Assembly (NCBI GenBank): GCA_036245525.1
Contig: BTPG01000007.1
Location: forward strand, 166,370,976-166,434,975
DNA from: Semisulcospira habei
Lineage: Eukaryota; Mollusca; Gastropoda; Semisulcospiridae
Length of the DNA stretch: 64,000 nucleotides
Reading direction: 5' to 3'
This document shows positions 1-10,030 of this stretch, in pieces; the first letter of the stretch is position 1, and every line of letters begins with the position of its first letter. The position numbers and the translations under genes were made by a program. The notes beneath the pieces were generated by a model. That model was not told the origin of the DNA, searched no databases, and saw nothing but the letters and a program-made list of their open reading frames with translations.

Positions 1-284
1 AGTGTTTGTATATGAGATAATGTATGATTACATTGTGACACACTGACTTTGTTGATAAGGAACTGCACGACCAGCAGTTATGTAATCGCAATGTTAACAG
101 CGAAATTGTTATGCAAGTGTAATATCTGGGAGTGGTGCCCTTGGCTACAGATGTCATATTACTCTTCAAATCTGACATATGTGTAAATATAACGACGCAT
201 ATGGGAGCATGAAATAATACTGTATTGGTAATTTCTTTTGCTGGACAGCAAAAATAAAACGTACTGGTCACTAAAAATACTTGC
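1..284. other. Unassigned, probable GUSB intron 1 sequence
   Basis: No coding or repeat signal recognised. By position it falls in the first intron of the minus-strand GUSB gene. Exon 2 of that gene was looked for here and was not found. Confidence 0.4.
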
Positions 285-698
285 ACTAATGTGCAATACT
301 TACTTACTTACTTACGCCTGTCACCCCTACCCGGGTATAGGCCGTCGACGAGAGACCTCCAGCAACTCCTGTCCTGTGCTTCTCCTTCGATTCTACTCCA
401 GGTGGTAAGTCTTCTGGTAGAAGAACCTTCCTCCTCCAGGAAAGGAATTACTGTTAGTCTTTTCGTCGGCGTTTTTGTAGCTATTTCCTTTTTTGCAGGG
501 TGGGGAAGCTGCCCCCACGCCCAACCCCCTTACTAGGAGGACCAGGGGTTTTCTGTCGGGGTCACCTTCCCTTAGACCATGTTGGTTCACGGCACCTTAT
601 TTCATTCGGTGCACCCCTCTCACGAGGGACCCCCTATCCACCACCCAGGGGACGCGCCTCAACGCCATATGGTCCCAGCGCGAGGACTAATGTGCAAT
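285..698 (-). mobile_element. Internally deleted RTE-like LINE derivative with 13-bp target duplication
   Basis: The element spans 298-685 on the minus strand and is flanked by perfect direct repeats ACTAATGTGCAAT at 285-297 and 686-698. Its 5' part (about 409-685) matches the 5' leader of the full-length LINE at 2240-5492, and its 3' part (298-408) matches that LINE's 3' end, including the terminal TAAG tail. The whole coding region (about 2.9 kb) is absent. Both termini are full length, so it moved as a unit, SINE-like, presumably with the machinery of an intact relative. It lies in GUSB intron 1 in the same orientation as the gene. Confidence 0.88.
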
Positions 699-853
699 GC
701 AGGATGTTAAAAACGTGCCACAGACAATTGCACTGCTGTTTAAACACGTCTGACCGAGACTGGCGGTTTATATTCCAAACTTTCTTCCACCGCTTAGCAT
801 AGATAGTTTGTGTGCACATCTACTCATTGCAAATCAAAACAGAAAATACTTAC

Positions 854-1057
854 AGCTGAGAGTGGCTTGTTCCACCACTGATCAACGAAGCTTTGATTTC
901 TTGATGGCGACGCATCTGCGCGGAAATTCCACATGCCGTCAAGATCTTTTACGACTCTGCTTTCGGAATCCCTTGGGTACAGAATACCCTTTGAGGAAAC
1001 ATGTTGTGCAGTGAAAAAGACCAAGAGACATTTTAGCAGCCGACGTGCGCCCGCCAT
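854..1057 (-). CDS. GUSB: Beta-glucuronidase, exon 1 (partial gene)
   Basis: This is the first coding exon of a lysosomal glycoside hydrolase family 2 enzyme that removes beta-glucuronic acid from glycosaminoglycans. Translation from a true ATG at 1055-1057 gives a hydrophobic signal peptide (about residues 1-22), then a segment with LYP, LDGMWNFRAD and a Q-W-W pair. This corresponds to the start of the mature enzyme and its N-terminal sugar-binding domain (human has LYP, LDGLWSFRAD, QW). The exon has 68 codons and ends in phase 0 at a consensus donor GTAAGT (853-848). The catalytic domain lies in later exons to the left, outside the window. The assignment rests on recalled family sequence. 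Confidence 0.88.
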
Positions 1058-1149
1058 TTTGCTGAGTAGTCAACAGCAAAAAGAAAGAGTGCTCTCCCTT
1101 GCAAGAAAAATATTACCGACAACTCTTACGTTGAGTGCAGAAGGACAAC
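1040..1149. promoter_or_regulatory. Candidate bidirectional GUSB/MRPL57 promoter
   Basis: Only 92 bp (1058-1149) separate the divergent ATG codons of GUSB and MRPL57, so the 5' leaders must be very short or overlap. The GUSB start codon sits inside AAAATGGCGG, read on the minus strand, which fits a YY1-type downstream element. No TATA box is seen. That this is one shared promoter is inferred from spacing. Confidence 0.6.
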
Positions 1150-4100
1150 ATGTTCTTCACACGAGTGTTGATGTTGTACAAGAAACACCGGGGAACTCCG
1201 GGCCTACTTCGAGCCGGGTAAGGCACATTTCTCTTATGCGTTTTCACTAAGTATTTCTGCAGTACTGGCTGTCACGTTTTTTATGCATTTAAGATTTCAT
1301 TCACGTTGAAATGGTTTCGTTCTTGGAATTATCTTGTTCTCTCCCTTGGTGCAGAAATAGGTGTCAGAAAATAGTGTGCATACTGGTAGAAATGAGCTTT
1401 CTTACACGAGGACGTCGTGACAGTCAGCGCGAAATTCAAAGCAATAGAGGCACCATCGCCAGTGATCTGAGAATGACCAGAGACCACATTACGAGGCTTT
1501 ATTTGAGGCAGAATTCTCACATCGTAATGTAGCTGTACAGGTACTTAGAAAACTACGTCCCAGTTTAGCAGGCAGAAAACCACCATAGTTTAACTCGTTA
1601 AGGCGCGCGGCATCAAAATACATCGATACTTCCACAGATATTGATATGGGGCATCATGAATGAGCTAAGGGTGGTAGCATAATAGGTTACCACTTGTGCA
1701 GAATGACTATCATCAATCATTCAGTGTCCTTTTGTAGTGTATCAGGGAAAACTGCTAAAATGGCCATACCACAGCAGAAATTATCCTACATTTTTTAAAC
1801 GTTCATTTCAGGAAACACCGAGCACTGCCATACATCAGTGTAACGTTGAAACGACATGCATTGAAATGGCTGATGATGGAGCAGGACAACGTGCAGGCTA
1901 TGTCAGCACCCTACCTTACAGCGGTATGCAATTCAGCTAATGTAACATAAAAATGCCTATTTGCATGCATTTTTTGTTACATTCATGCTTACTGCACAAC
2001 CTGTGTTGAATGACTACTCTTATGAGAGACCATCATTTAGATGGTTGTACTTGTAGCCATCTAAATGACGTTCTTTATTGACAGGTGACACTTTTTGCTT
2101 TTCAAGACCTCTTTTGATAGAGCTCCTGTCATTTGGGGGGGGGGGGGGGGGGGGCAAAATAGGTGGCTGCTCAAAGCAGGTTCTGCTATATACACGCACC
2201 AGTATATTGTGAAATAGGATGAAATATGGACTGGGCTCTTATTTACTTACTTACGCCTGTCACCCCTCCCAGGGTATAGGCCGTCGACGAGAGAACTCCA
2301 GCGACTCCTGTCCTGTGCTTCTCCTTCGATTTTACTCCAGGTGGTTCCCAGTCTCTTGATGTCTGCTTGGAGGTCTCGACGCCAGGTGTTTCTCGGCCTG
2401 CCTCTTTTCCTCTTTCCCTGGGGATTCCATGACAATGCATGCCTAATGACACTGGAAACTGGCTTTCTCAGACTGTGGCCAATCCATCCCCATCTTCTTC
2501 GCCCAATTTCATTCTCTGCTGTTATCTGCTCTGTTCTCTCCCAGAGTCTGACGTTGCTGATCTTCTCTGGCCAGTGGATTTTCAAGATTCTTCTAAGGCA
2601 ACTTTTTATGAATATCTGTACTCTGTTGACTGTAGTTTTTGTCAACCTACAAGACTCTGCTCCATATAGGAGAACTGCTTTTACATTTGAGTTGAAAATC
2701 CAGACTTTGGTGTGTTGTGACAGCTCTCTGGAACTCCACACTTTTTTCAACTGAAGAAAGGCTGCTCTTGCTTTACCGATTCATGCTCTGACATCTGCAT
2801 CAGTGCCGCCTTTTTTGTCGATGATGCTCCTGAGATAGGTGAAGGACTCTACCTCCTCCAACAGGGTGCCAGCAAGCAAGACTGGTTTTTCCCTGGTTGC
2901 GTTCAGCCTCATTGTCTTTGTTTTCTGTTTGTGTATGGTGAGGCCCACTTGGGACGAGATGTCAGCAAGCCTCACGGTCTTGTCCTGCATTTGTTGATGA
3001 GTGTGGGACAGTAAAGCCTATTCTTCTGCAAAATCGAGGTCGTCAAGCTGTGTTCACCGTGTCCACTGTATTCCGCTTCTTCTCTGCTCAGTGGTCCTCT
3101 TCATGACCCAGTCTATGGCCAGTAGGAATAGGAACGGAGACAGCAGACACCCCTGCCTGACGCCGGTTCTGACCTGGAGCTCCCTGGTGAACTGCCCTTC
3201 GTGGATCATGCGACATGTCATGCCATCGTAGCTGCTCTTGATCAGGCAGACGAGCTTTGTGGGTACACCGTAGTGCCGTAGGAGTTTCCACAAAGTCTCT
3301 CGGTCCACGCTGTCAAATGCTTTCTCGTAATCCACAAAGTTGACGTACAGCGGGGAGTTCCACTCCAGAGACTGCTCCACGATGATGCGGAGAGTGGCGA
3401 TCTGGTCTGTACATGATCGGTTTTTCCTGAATCCTGCTTGCTGGTCTCTCAGCTGGGGGTCAACGGAGCTCTTCATTCTCTCCAAGATGATCCTGTTAAA
3501 GACCTTTTCTGGTACTGACAGCAAGGTGATTCCTCTGTAGTTGGAACACTTGCTGAGGTCGCCTTTCTTGGGAAGCTTGATTAGGTACCCCTCCTTCCAG
3601 TCAGCCGGCATCACCTTCTCTTCCCAGATCTTTCCAAACAGTGGATACAGCAGCTCTACTGTTGTCTCTAGGTCTGCTTTCAGAGCCTCCGCTGGGATAC
3701 CATCTGGCCCTGCTGCTTTGCCGTTCTTCAAAAATGCCACTGCTCTTTTGATCTCTTTCCGGCTGGGTAGGTTAGTCTCTGCTGGCTGGATGTCGGGTGG
3801 GGTGGGTCTGTTCAGTAACTCTTCAAAATACTCGGCCCATCTGTCGAGTTGGTCTGCTCTGTCTGCAATAGCCTTCTTTGTCTTTTACTGGTCTTTCTGT
3901 ATGGCCATACTTGCCTGACAATCTTCTGGTAATATTGTAGAGCCGTTTCATGTTGCCGCTGCCTGCTGCCTTTTCCGCCTCTGCTGCCAGGCTGTCTGTG
4001 TAGGCCCTCTTGTCTGTCCTGATACTCCTCTTTACCTCGCGGTTGGCTTTCGAGTATTCCTCCTGTGCCCTTGCTTTGGCTGCTCTCGTGCGACTGTTGT

Positions 4101-6099
4101 TGACAACTTCTTTTTTCTGCTTCCTCACTTCTATCTTCTTCAAGGTCTGTGCCAACAGCCAGTCCTTGTGATGGTGTTTCCTGACCCCTACAGTGTCTTT
4201 GCAGGTTGAGTTCAGCGCCTCTCTAACTGCCTTCCATTGCTGCTCTGTGGTGACCGCCTCCGCTTCGTTTACTAGCTCCTGTAACACTTGAAACCTGTTG
4301 GACAGCACCAGTTTGAACTCTTCTCTCACTCCAGTCTCTCTCAGGAGACCTACATTATAGCGCTGTCTTCTTGCTGTCTCTGTGCGGCTTTTCTTTAACT
4401 TGAGCTTTATTCTTAAGGTAAGCAGATGATGGTCTGAGGTGACATCTGCCCCCCTCTTCACTTGAACATCTAGAAGGGATCTTCTAAATTTCTTGCTAAT
4501 GCAGATATGGTCTATTTGGTTCTCTGTAGTATGGTCAGGTGAGACCCAAGTTGCTTTGTGTATTCTTCTGTGTGGGAAGATGCTGCCTCCAATGACAAGT
4601 CTGTTTAGAGCACAAAAGTCTACAAACCTCTCCCCGTTCTCAATCATCTCCCCTAGTCCCTGTCTCCCCATCACCTCTTCATATCTGGTGTTGTCCTCCC
4701 CTATTTTGGCATTAAAATCGCCCATGATGATGGTGATGTCTCGCTCCGTACATTTGTCCACAGCACTCTGAAATCGGTCGTAGAATTATTGTTTTTCTTC
4801 CAAGTCACAGTCATTAGTGGGCGCATAACACTGGATGACGTTGAGTTTAATCTTTTTTTTCCTGGTTCTAAAGGCTGCTGTGATAATTCTTGGCCCCAGA
4901 GGTTCCCAGCCCATCAGCGCTCTCTGTGCCACTGGTGACAGCATGAGTGCTACACCTTCTGTATGGGGGGCATTCTCCTCTTCATGACCTGAATACAGAA
5001 TCATTTCCCCACTTAACAGCCTTTTCTGGCCAGACTGCATCCATCTGGCTTCACTGATACCTAGCAGGGAAAGGTTGTACTTTTGCATTTCCGCTGCTAT
5101 CTGGGCGGCCTTGCCGCTCTGGTACATGGTCTTGACATTCAATGTGCCCATGATTGTGTCCCTGGATAGAGAGAGGTGGCTCGGTCCTGTGGCTTCCGAA
5201 GACTTCCGGTTTTCACCACAGGACGTCATAAATCTTCTGGTAGAAGAACCTTCCTCCTCCAGGAAAGGAATTGCTGTTTGTCTATTCGTCAGCGTTTCTG
5301 TAGCTATTTCCTTATTTGCAGGGTGGAGAAGCTACCCCCTTACTAGGAGGACCAGGGGTTTTCTGTCGGGGTCTCCTTCCCTTAGACCATGTTGGTTCAC
5401 GGCACCTTATTTCATTCGGTGCACCCCTCTCGCGAGGGACCCCCTATCCACCACCCACGCGCCTCAATGCCATATGGTCCCAGCGCAAGGGAACTGGGCT
5501 CTGGCTGCAATTAAATGATTAGTTGGGGGTTTAATGTCCTCTGTACCAGATTGATAATGGGCGGGTTATGAGGAACAGGGACAGCTATTGCCTATGCAGT
5601 ACGACCTGGACACTGAGCAATTCAGGCGCTTTGCACTGTGCCACTTTGGTTTTCCAGGACCTTTTAATTGACATGCTAATTGTGAAATCTTTGTTCATTG
5701 AACAACCAAAATCCACAACTGTCATGGAACATTGATACAAAGCGAACTCGGCAAGAGGTATAGATCCTCATGAGCCCCCACAGTTGTGGGGGCTCAAGAG
5801 GATCTTTACCTCTTGCAATCAGATTGCATTCACTGTTCTTGGCAGTGGAGGGGTTAACGTGACCATAGATAAAATGCTCTGACTTCATCTGTGCCAAGTA
5901 TCATGAGACACTGAGGTTGCCATGAAATTTTATGAAATTATTTGGTCTGCAGGAGGAGAGCAAAGGTCACATGACGGAAAAGAAACAACAGGATTCATTC
6001 TACTTGGAGAGAAAGCGTCAAAAGGACCAGAAAATGCTGCCACACAGACTCACAGATGATTTGTTAAGTCACCTCAACACAGACAAAAAATGGGAATGA
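1150..6099 (+). CDS. MRPL57: Mitochondrial ribosomal protein L57 (MRP63), three exons
   Basis: This encodes a small protein of the mitochondrial large ribosomal subunit. Exons are 1150-1217, 1812-1923 and 5953-6099, joined by canonical GT/AG introns: donors GTAAGG and GTATGC, acceptors TTTCAG and TCTGCAG. Phases match (exon 1 ends two bases into a codon, exon 2 ends in phase 0). The product is 108 residues, against about 102 in human. Matching family marks are an N-terminal MFxT start, GKHR at residues 23-26, a PYLTxEE...GH block near residues 57-66, and a C-terminal PHR..D.L.HLN..KKW block. The basic N-terminus suits matrix import. Intron 2 (4.0 kb) carries an antisense LINE. A longer frame on this strand from 933 is open but overlaps GUSB antisense and does not give this protein. 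Confidence 0.9.
2020..2190. mobile_element. Group K element (poly-G containing), MRPL57 intron 2
   Basis: Contains an imperfect hairpin around GACCATCATTTAGATGG, then a GACAGGTGACACTTTT block, a 26-bp G run and a GCTCAAAGCAGGTTCT end. The same blocks recur in order at 8146-8362 and 19300-19795, so this is a dispersed family of short non-autonomous elements. Its class is not certain. Confidence 0.6.
2230..5502 (-). mobile_element. Full-length RTE-like LINE with 10-bp target duplication
   Basis: The element covers 2240-5492 (3,253 bp, the usual RTE size) and is flanked by ACTGGGCTCT at 2230-2239 and 5493-5502. On the minus strand it has a leader of about 260 bp, an endonuclease plus reverse transcriptase coding region, and a 3' end where the stop codon runs into a (TAAG)n tail with essentially no 3' UTR. 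It lies antisense in MRPL57 intron 2. Its ends define the derivative at 285-698. Confidence 0.88.
2247..5229 (-). pseudogene. APE endonuclease-reverse transcriptase ORF of the RTE-like LINE, inactivated
   Basis: One ancestral polyprotein read on the minus strand from ATG at 5229. The APE endonuclease occupies about 5170-4380, with SEARW, MGDFNAKIG and TSDHH motifs. The reverse transcriptase occupies about 3740-2800, with GKAAGPDGIP, FVDYEKAFDSVD and RQGCLLSP motifs. The C-terminal RTE-type region is about 2750-2247. Lesions: an in-frame TAA near 4783, a frameshift near 3880, stops near 3052, 3006 and 2780, and the catalytic FADD box changed to FAEE just before one of those stops. It cannot make an active enzyme. 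Confidence 0.88.
5751..5857. mobile_element. Group C hairpin element, right end at TTAA
   Basis: A 66-bp near-perfect hairpin (5751-5816) starts GCAAGAGGTATAGATCCTC and has a G/C-rich tip. Downstream, a GGCAGTGGAGGGG end abuts TTAA at 5854-5857. The left terminus is not clear. Confidence 0.75.
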
Positions 6100-7255
6100 A
6101 TGAATTGCATTGTTTGTGATATTATACATGCATCTACAGCAGTACAGGTACTGTAAACAGTACTGATGGCTGCATTCACAAGGGGGTTAAATCATTGGGT
6201 AACATCAGTTGAATAGATGATGTTTTGAAATCAGCAGTAGGTTAAAATTGCACGTTTTAAAAAAAACAGTGGATTAAACGCCCAGACAAAGATGCATTAT
6301 TGCATGTTTGTCTTGGCTTTCAATCCACTGTTGTTGTTTTTTAGTTCATTCAACTTTGACCTACTCCTGATTTATCTTTTCTGAACGTCTAGAGAAAAAA
6401 ATCTACTGGTACATGCACGTTTTGAGTGCAAACATTTTGAATGTCCATGTTTCATAGTTTTCTTGATGAATCTGTGAATGTCTTGAGAGCTTGTGTTTTG
6501 GTGTGTTCATTTTAGGAAACAAAAATAAATTGTCTAGGACTGATTAAAAAAAAAAAAAACTTTCTCTGTTTGTGATTGTGCATGTGTATGTATGTGGAGG
6601 GCTGTAAAATAGAATGTTTTGTATATTTTTACCTTATGGCCCCCAGCACATTGTTAAAATGAATGCCATTTCCACGCCTATTCCAACGTTTATTATCTTT
6701 AGGTGATAACGTGTGTTAGCAATAGCAGCATACGGAACCATGACTTTTCCCAGTTGCTGACAAACATTTTGTGAAATTAATAAAGTGATGGCTTCTTAGT
6801 TTGTAAGTCTGCATCATTGTGATTTTTGCCTCCTCTAGAAAATTATTTCAGAGTGATCACTCATATATTCCGTGATAGTTTGAGGGTATTGCCTGATTAG
6901 CATGGTGCCTTACAATCCTTGAACCATCCAGAACATCTGCAAATGATCTATAGTAGTTAATGACATCTAAATTTGGGAAACAGCCCTGCAGTAGATGAGA
7001 TGACGTTCTGGGTCTGAGCACATTGAGCCCAAAGTTTAATTGAAGTTCTCATGTGTGGGAGTTGTCCTCTCGTCCAGTAAAACTGAATTGACTGCCGGAA
7101 ATCAGATGTTCCTGAGATTCAAAAACCTCTTTTCAGGAATTCCTCAAATTAGGAATTTGGAAAGGATTTTTTTTTTCATTTGAATTTTATTCTTCACATG
7201 TAATTTATCTTCTCATGTGGAATTCGCTTCACATCTCCAGGGGCCATGAGGACCA
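6100..7255 (+). other. MRPL57 3' UTR and unassigned downstream DNA
   Basis: AT-rich, without coding signal. Two possible polyadenylation signals, AATAAA at 6524-6529 and 6779-6784, lie 425 and 680 bp past the MRPL57 stop. An imperfect hairpin around 6270-6330 (GTGGATTAAACGCC and CAATCCACTG) is the only structure seen. Confidence 0.5.
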
Positions 7256-7375
7256 GGGGCCAGTTGCATGCGTGAGCTTAGTCCTGCACCAGCCACTAAG
7301 CAAGGTGCGCCGCTATAGCGGCGTACCTTGCTTAGTGGCTGGTGCAGGACTAAACTCGCTCATGCAACTGGCCCC
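7256..7375. repeat. Group G palindrome, 120 bp
   Basis: A near-perfect inverted repeat with no real loop. The arms start GGGGCCAGTTGCATG and meet at CGCCGCTATAGCGGCG. A relative lies directly to its right (7378-7568) and another at 33339-33462. No TTAA flanks, so it is kept apart from groups A-F. Confidence 0.8.
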
Positions 7376-7377
7376 AG

Positions 7378-7568
7378 AGTGGGACTAGTTCTACACGTCA
7401 CTAAGCACGGTGTTCCGCTATAGAACACCTTGCTACGTGTTGTGCGCAGGACTAACCCTTTGGGTGTCGGTAGCGGTTTTAGTGGCGATGATTCCTGAAG
7501 GAATCTTCATGATTTGAACCGTTAACGACAGCCAAAGGGTTAAAGCTCACTCACACAACTAAACCCAG
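7378..7568. repeat. Group G palindrome interrupted by a group D element
   Basis: The left arm with a GTTCCGCTATAGAAC tip and part of the right arm (7378-7455) are separated from the end of the right arm (AGCTCACTCACACAAC, 7544 on) by the group D element at 7456-7539. The palindrome resumes in register when the element is removed. Confidence 0.7.
7456..7539. mobile_element. Group D TTAA element (84 bp) nested in group G
   Basis: Termini are CCCTTTGGGTGTCGGTAGCG and GACAGCCAAAGGG, with inner arms around GATGATTCCTGAAGGAATC. Right flank TTAA (7540-7543), left flank CTAA (7452-7455). Confidence 0.75.
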
Positions 7569-7689
7569 GGTCTCTGCCTTCAAAATGTCCAGCTTCATGC
7601 AACATCTCAGGAGATAGAACCACCACGAAGTACATACAAAAATACCTAAATAATGAAATGATAGTCTTTCAGGTGTATCTGGGACAACT

Positions 7690-7765
7690 GTCTCACTCGT
7701 TCGAGTTGCATCCAGATGCGCGGCATAAAGCCACGTATCCGGATGCCATTTGGTCCCAACGCACG
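7690..7765. mobile_element. Degenerate group E hairpin
   Basis: CACTCGTTCGAGTTGCATCC, then GCGCGGCATAAAGC, then CGTATCCGGATGCC resembles the group E element at 25262-25333, but the right end has decayed. Confidence 0.5.
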
Positions 7766-7766
7766 A

Positions 7767-7916
7767 CAGCAGGAGATGAATCGACCATGATAATTCAAGG
7801 ATAGTGCCAGATTAGCTTGGCGCCATCGGGTCGATCAATCTCCTGCAGGTGGTACCGAGTCATTACGTGACGCCTGGAAATTTTGGAAAATGCGGCTAAA
7901 TGGTTGGATGGGTTAA
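7767..7916. mobile_element. Group B TTAA element with partly deleted core
   Basis: Contains GCAGGAGATGAATCGACC, the AATTCAAGGATAGTGCCAG arm and GCTTGGCGCC, but most of the right arm of the palindrome is missing. The outer right part ends GGATGGG at TTAA (7913-7916), which also forms the left flank of the next element. Confidence 0.7.
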
Positions 7917-7955
7917 CTCTTTCGAGACGGATGCCACACGCCTCGAATGGGTTAA
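7913..7955. mobile_element. 35-bp TTAA-flanked group E mini-element
   Basis: Only 35 bp (7917-7951) lie between two TTAA sites (7913-7916, 7952-7955). The ends CTCTTTCGAG and CTCGAATGGG are inverted copies of the group E terminus. Confidence 0.7.
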
Positions 7956-8145
7956 TCATTTGTGTCGTGTACTTCGGATCCACTTGAACCAGGATTTATA
8001 CCTGAGTGAGGAAAGGCCAGAGTGTAACTACACATGAATTCAGTTCCGTAGATCGATTTGCATTGGGGGTGGGATGGGGTGGGGGGGAAAGAAAAAAAAA
8101 GTCACGCCTGTTCCACTCGGCTTTTGGCCTTTTCACGAACGGTAT

Positions 8146-8362
8146 ACAGTAAAACCTGCATTGAGAAACCACCACCTTTTTTTGTGTGCAAGAAAACATT
8201 GGTCTGAAAAGACAGGAACTTTTTCAAGAGAAATTTTGCAGGGAAGAAAAGTGTCACTTGTCGCGAAAGACAGTAATTTGTTGGTTCTACAGACACCTAA
8301 ATGATGGTCTTCAATGACAGGCCATCGCTCATGATGATGGCGTCTCAAAACAAGTTCTGCCG
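8146..8362. mobile_element. Group K element, interrupted at its right end
   Basis: Begins ATACAGTAAAACCTGCATTG and carries the AAAAGTGTCACTTGTC, ACACCTAAATGATGGTCTTC and AATGACAGG blocks shared with 2020-2190 and 19300-19795. Its right end CAAGTTCTGCCG (8351-8362) is repeated at 9087-9098 after the insertion at 8363-9086. Confidence 0.65.
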
Positions 8363-9086
8363 AGTGGCTGGAACAGTGGATATATGATACGCCCCCCTTC
8401 GGGGGGGGGGGGGGGGGCTTCCATATGCATTGCTTTCAGTCACTAGCGCCCCCTCTCTTTCTTATCTTTTTTTTTTTTTGGTGCTTTGGCCACAGTAGAT
8501 CTATGATCACTGGTCGATCATGCACATTTCTCTCCCCTGACAGTGCTATAACCTACTTTACTTTGTAACCTTCCTAAAATATCAGCACTGGCAGTCTCCC
8601 CTTTTCTTTTCATTTATCACTACAATATCGACTGCAACCCCTTCCCCCTTTTGGTAGGTTCTCTTTTAGGGTGCATGGAAATTTAACTCTAGGTGGTGGC
8701 ATGGAATGTATGCCCCTGCAGACACCACAGTAAAATGTGGTTGTCATTGCAGGTAAGCAGAATTTCCTGCCTCCTCCAGTATTGCCGATGGTGTGCTGGT
8801 CGCGAAGACCGAAACAGCTGTCCACACCGGCTAAATATCTGGACCCCCTTGGGGGACCTAGATTTAAATTTCCATGCACTGAGTGACTGGAACAGTGGAT
8901 ATGTGCTTCGGGGGGGCTTTCATATGCATTGCTTTCAGTCACTTTCTTGGCTCTTTCCTATTTTTTTTTTTTTTTTTTTTTTGTGCTTTGGCCACAGTAG
9001 ATCTATGATCACTGGTCGATCATGCACATTTCTCTCCCCTGAAACCTTCCTAAAATATCAGCACTGGCAGTTTCCCCTTTTCTTTT
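8363..9086. mobile_element. Composite insertion: direct repeats around a 23-bp-TIR element, 12-bp target duplication
   Basis: Flanked by CAAGTTCTGCCG on both sides (8351-8362, 9087-9098). Direct repeats at 8363-8610 and 8882-9086 share AGTG(G/A)CTGGAACAGTGGATA at the start, a poly-T tract, TAGATCTATGATCACTGGTC and a CCCCTTTTCTTTT end. Between them, 8672-8879 is bounded by inverted repeats of TGCATGGAAATTTAA type. Its left half recurs at 50357-50513. It could be a small LTR-like element or a tandem duplication around a MITE. Confidence 0.6.
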
Positions 9087-9098
9087 CAAGTTCTGCCG

Positions 9099-9370
9099 TT
9101 AAGTGAAGTTAATTTTGGACGGGAGAACATTTTGGACATACTGCTTATCTGGCCCTGCAAGGGCCACCGTCGTCTGATCCATCTGCAACTTGTACGGTGT
9201 GTGCTTTTCAGGCGATTTTAGATGTATGAGGCTGTTCTGTGACTTTATATCTTGTGTCCTACAATCGTAAGGTACAAACCACAGATGACCAGCACACGGG
9301 AGTCACATTTTGCGGTGTATCGAATGCTAAACCCCACTGATCAATGAAAACAACAATTGAACACCAAACT
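9099..9370. other. Unassigned
   Basis: No coding signal. A weak group H hairpin (GTGACTTTATATC and GGTACAAACCACAG) lies at about 9239-9285. Confidence 0.35.
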
Positions 9371-9436
9371 GCAAGAGGTATAGATCCTCATGGGCCCCCG
9401 CAATTGCGGGGGCTCATGAGGATCTATGCCTCTTGC
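9371..9436. mobile_element. Group C hairpin
   Basis: 66-bp stem-loop, GCAAGAGGTATAGATCCTC to GATCTATGCCTCTTGC, with one mismatch near the tip. A downstream CACTGGCAGTC...GGTTT end near 9527-9546 may be the degraded right terminus. Confidence 0.8.
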
Positions 9437-9546
9437 TGAACCATTTTGTATCCTAGTTCCTTTGACGGCCGGCTGTGGATCTGTCGATGAATATACAATA
9501 ATTTGTAGAACACAATCTGCGGGCCGCACTGGCAGTCGGGGGGTTT

Positions 9547-10030
9547 GGTGAACGTTTTGGAGTTTGCACCATGCACGTGGCGTGTACATCGATTTCCTGC
9601 ATTGATTCTCTAGACAAACAAACAAACAAGTCAGTTCTGTGCTATTCACCTCTATTTGCGTGCAAGGATGTGATTTTGGAGCGTCATACAAACATGACCA
9701 TTTCTGCTCGTATATTAAGGGTGGCTCTTTTGGGGAAAAAGTAAGAAAAGATGTGCGGCTTTTTTTGTTTTCTTCCAGGGACAGAAATAAACGTCTTTTT
9801 GTCAATGAGGCTTGAAGGTCATGCCATGTTGGCGAAGTATGCTTTATTTGCCTTGCAAGTTACTCCGCAAGAATTGGTAAAGAAACTATTTCCATTAGTG
9901 TCAGTGTGAGTGGGTGAGATAAAGAAACAATTCCAGTAGTGTTTGTGTCTGCGTGTGTGTATGTCAGTGGGCGTGTGTTTTAAAATGAACCTATGTTCCG
10001 TGTTTTGCATCAGATTTTAGTGTTCTTTTA
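9547..10030. other. Unassigned
   Basis: No gene or clear repeat recognised in this stretch. Confidence 0.35.

Noticed and set aside
933..1250. Plus-strand open frame of 105 codons
   Set aside because: It overlaps GUSB exon 1 antisense. Spliced in its own frame it gives no recognisable protein, while the neighbouring frame from 1150 gives MRPL57.
5751..5816. Group C hairpins as bacterial-style terminators or tRNA genes
   Set aside because: They lack U tracts, tRNA boxes and cloverleaf spacing, and have transposon-like TTAA ends.
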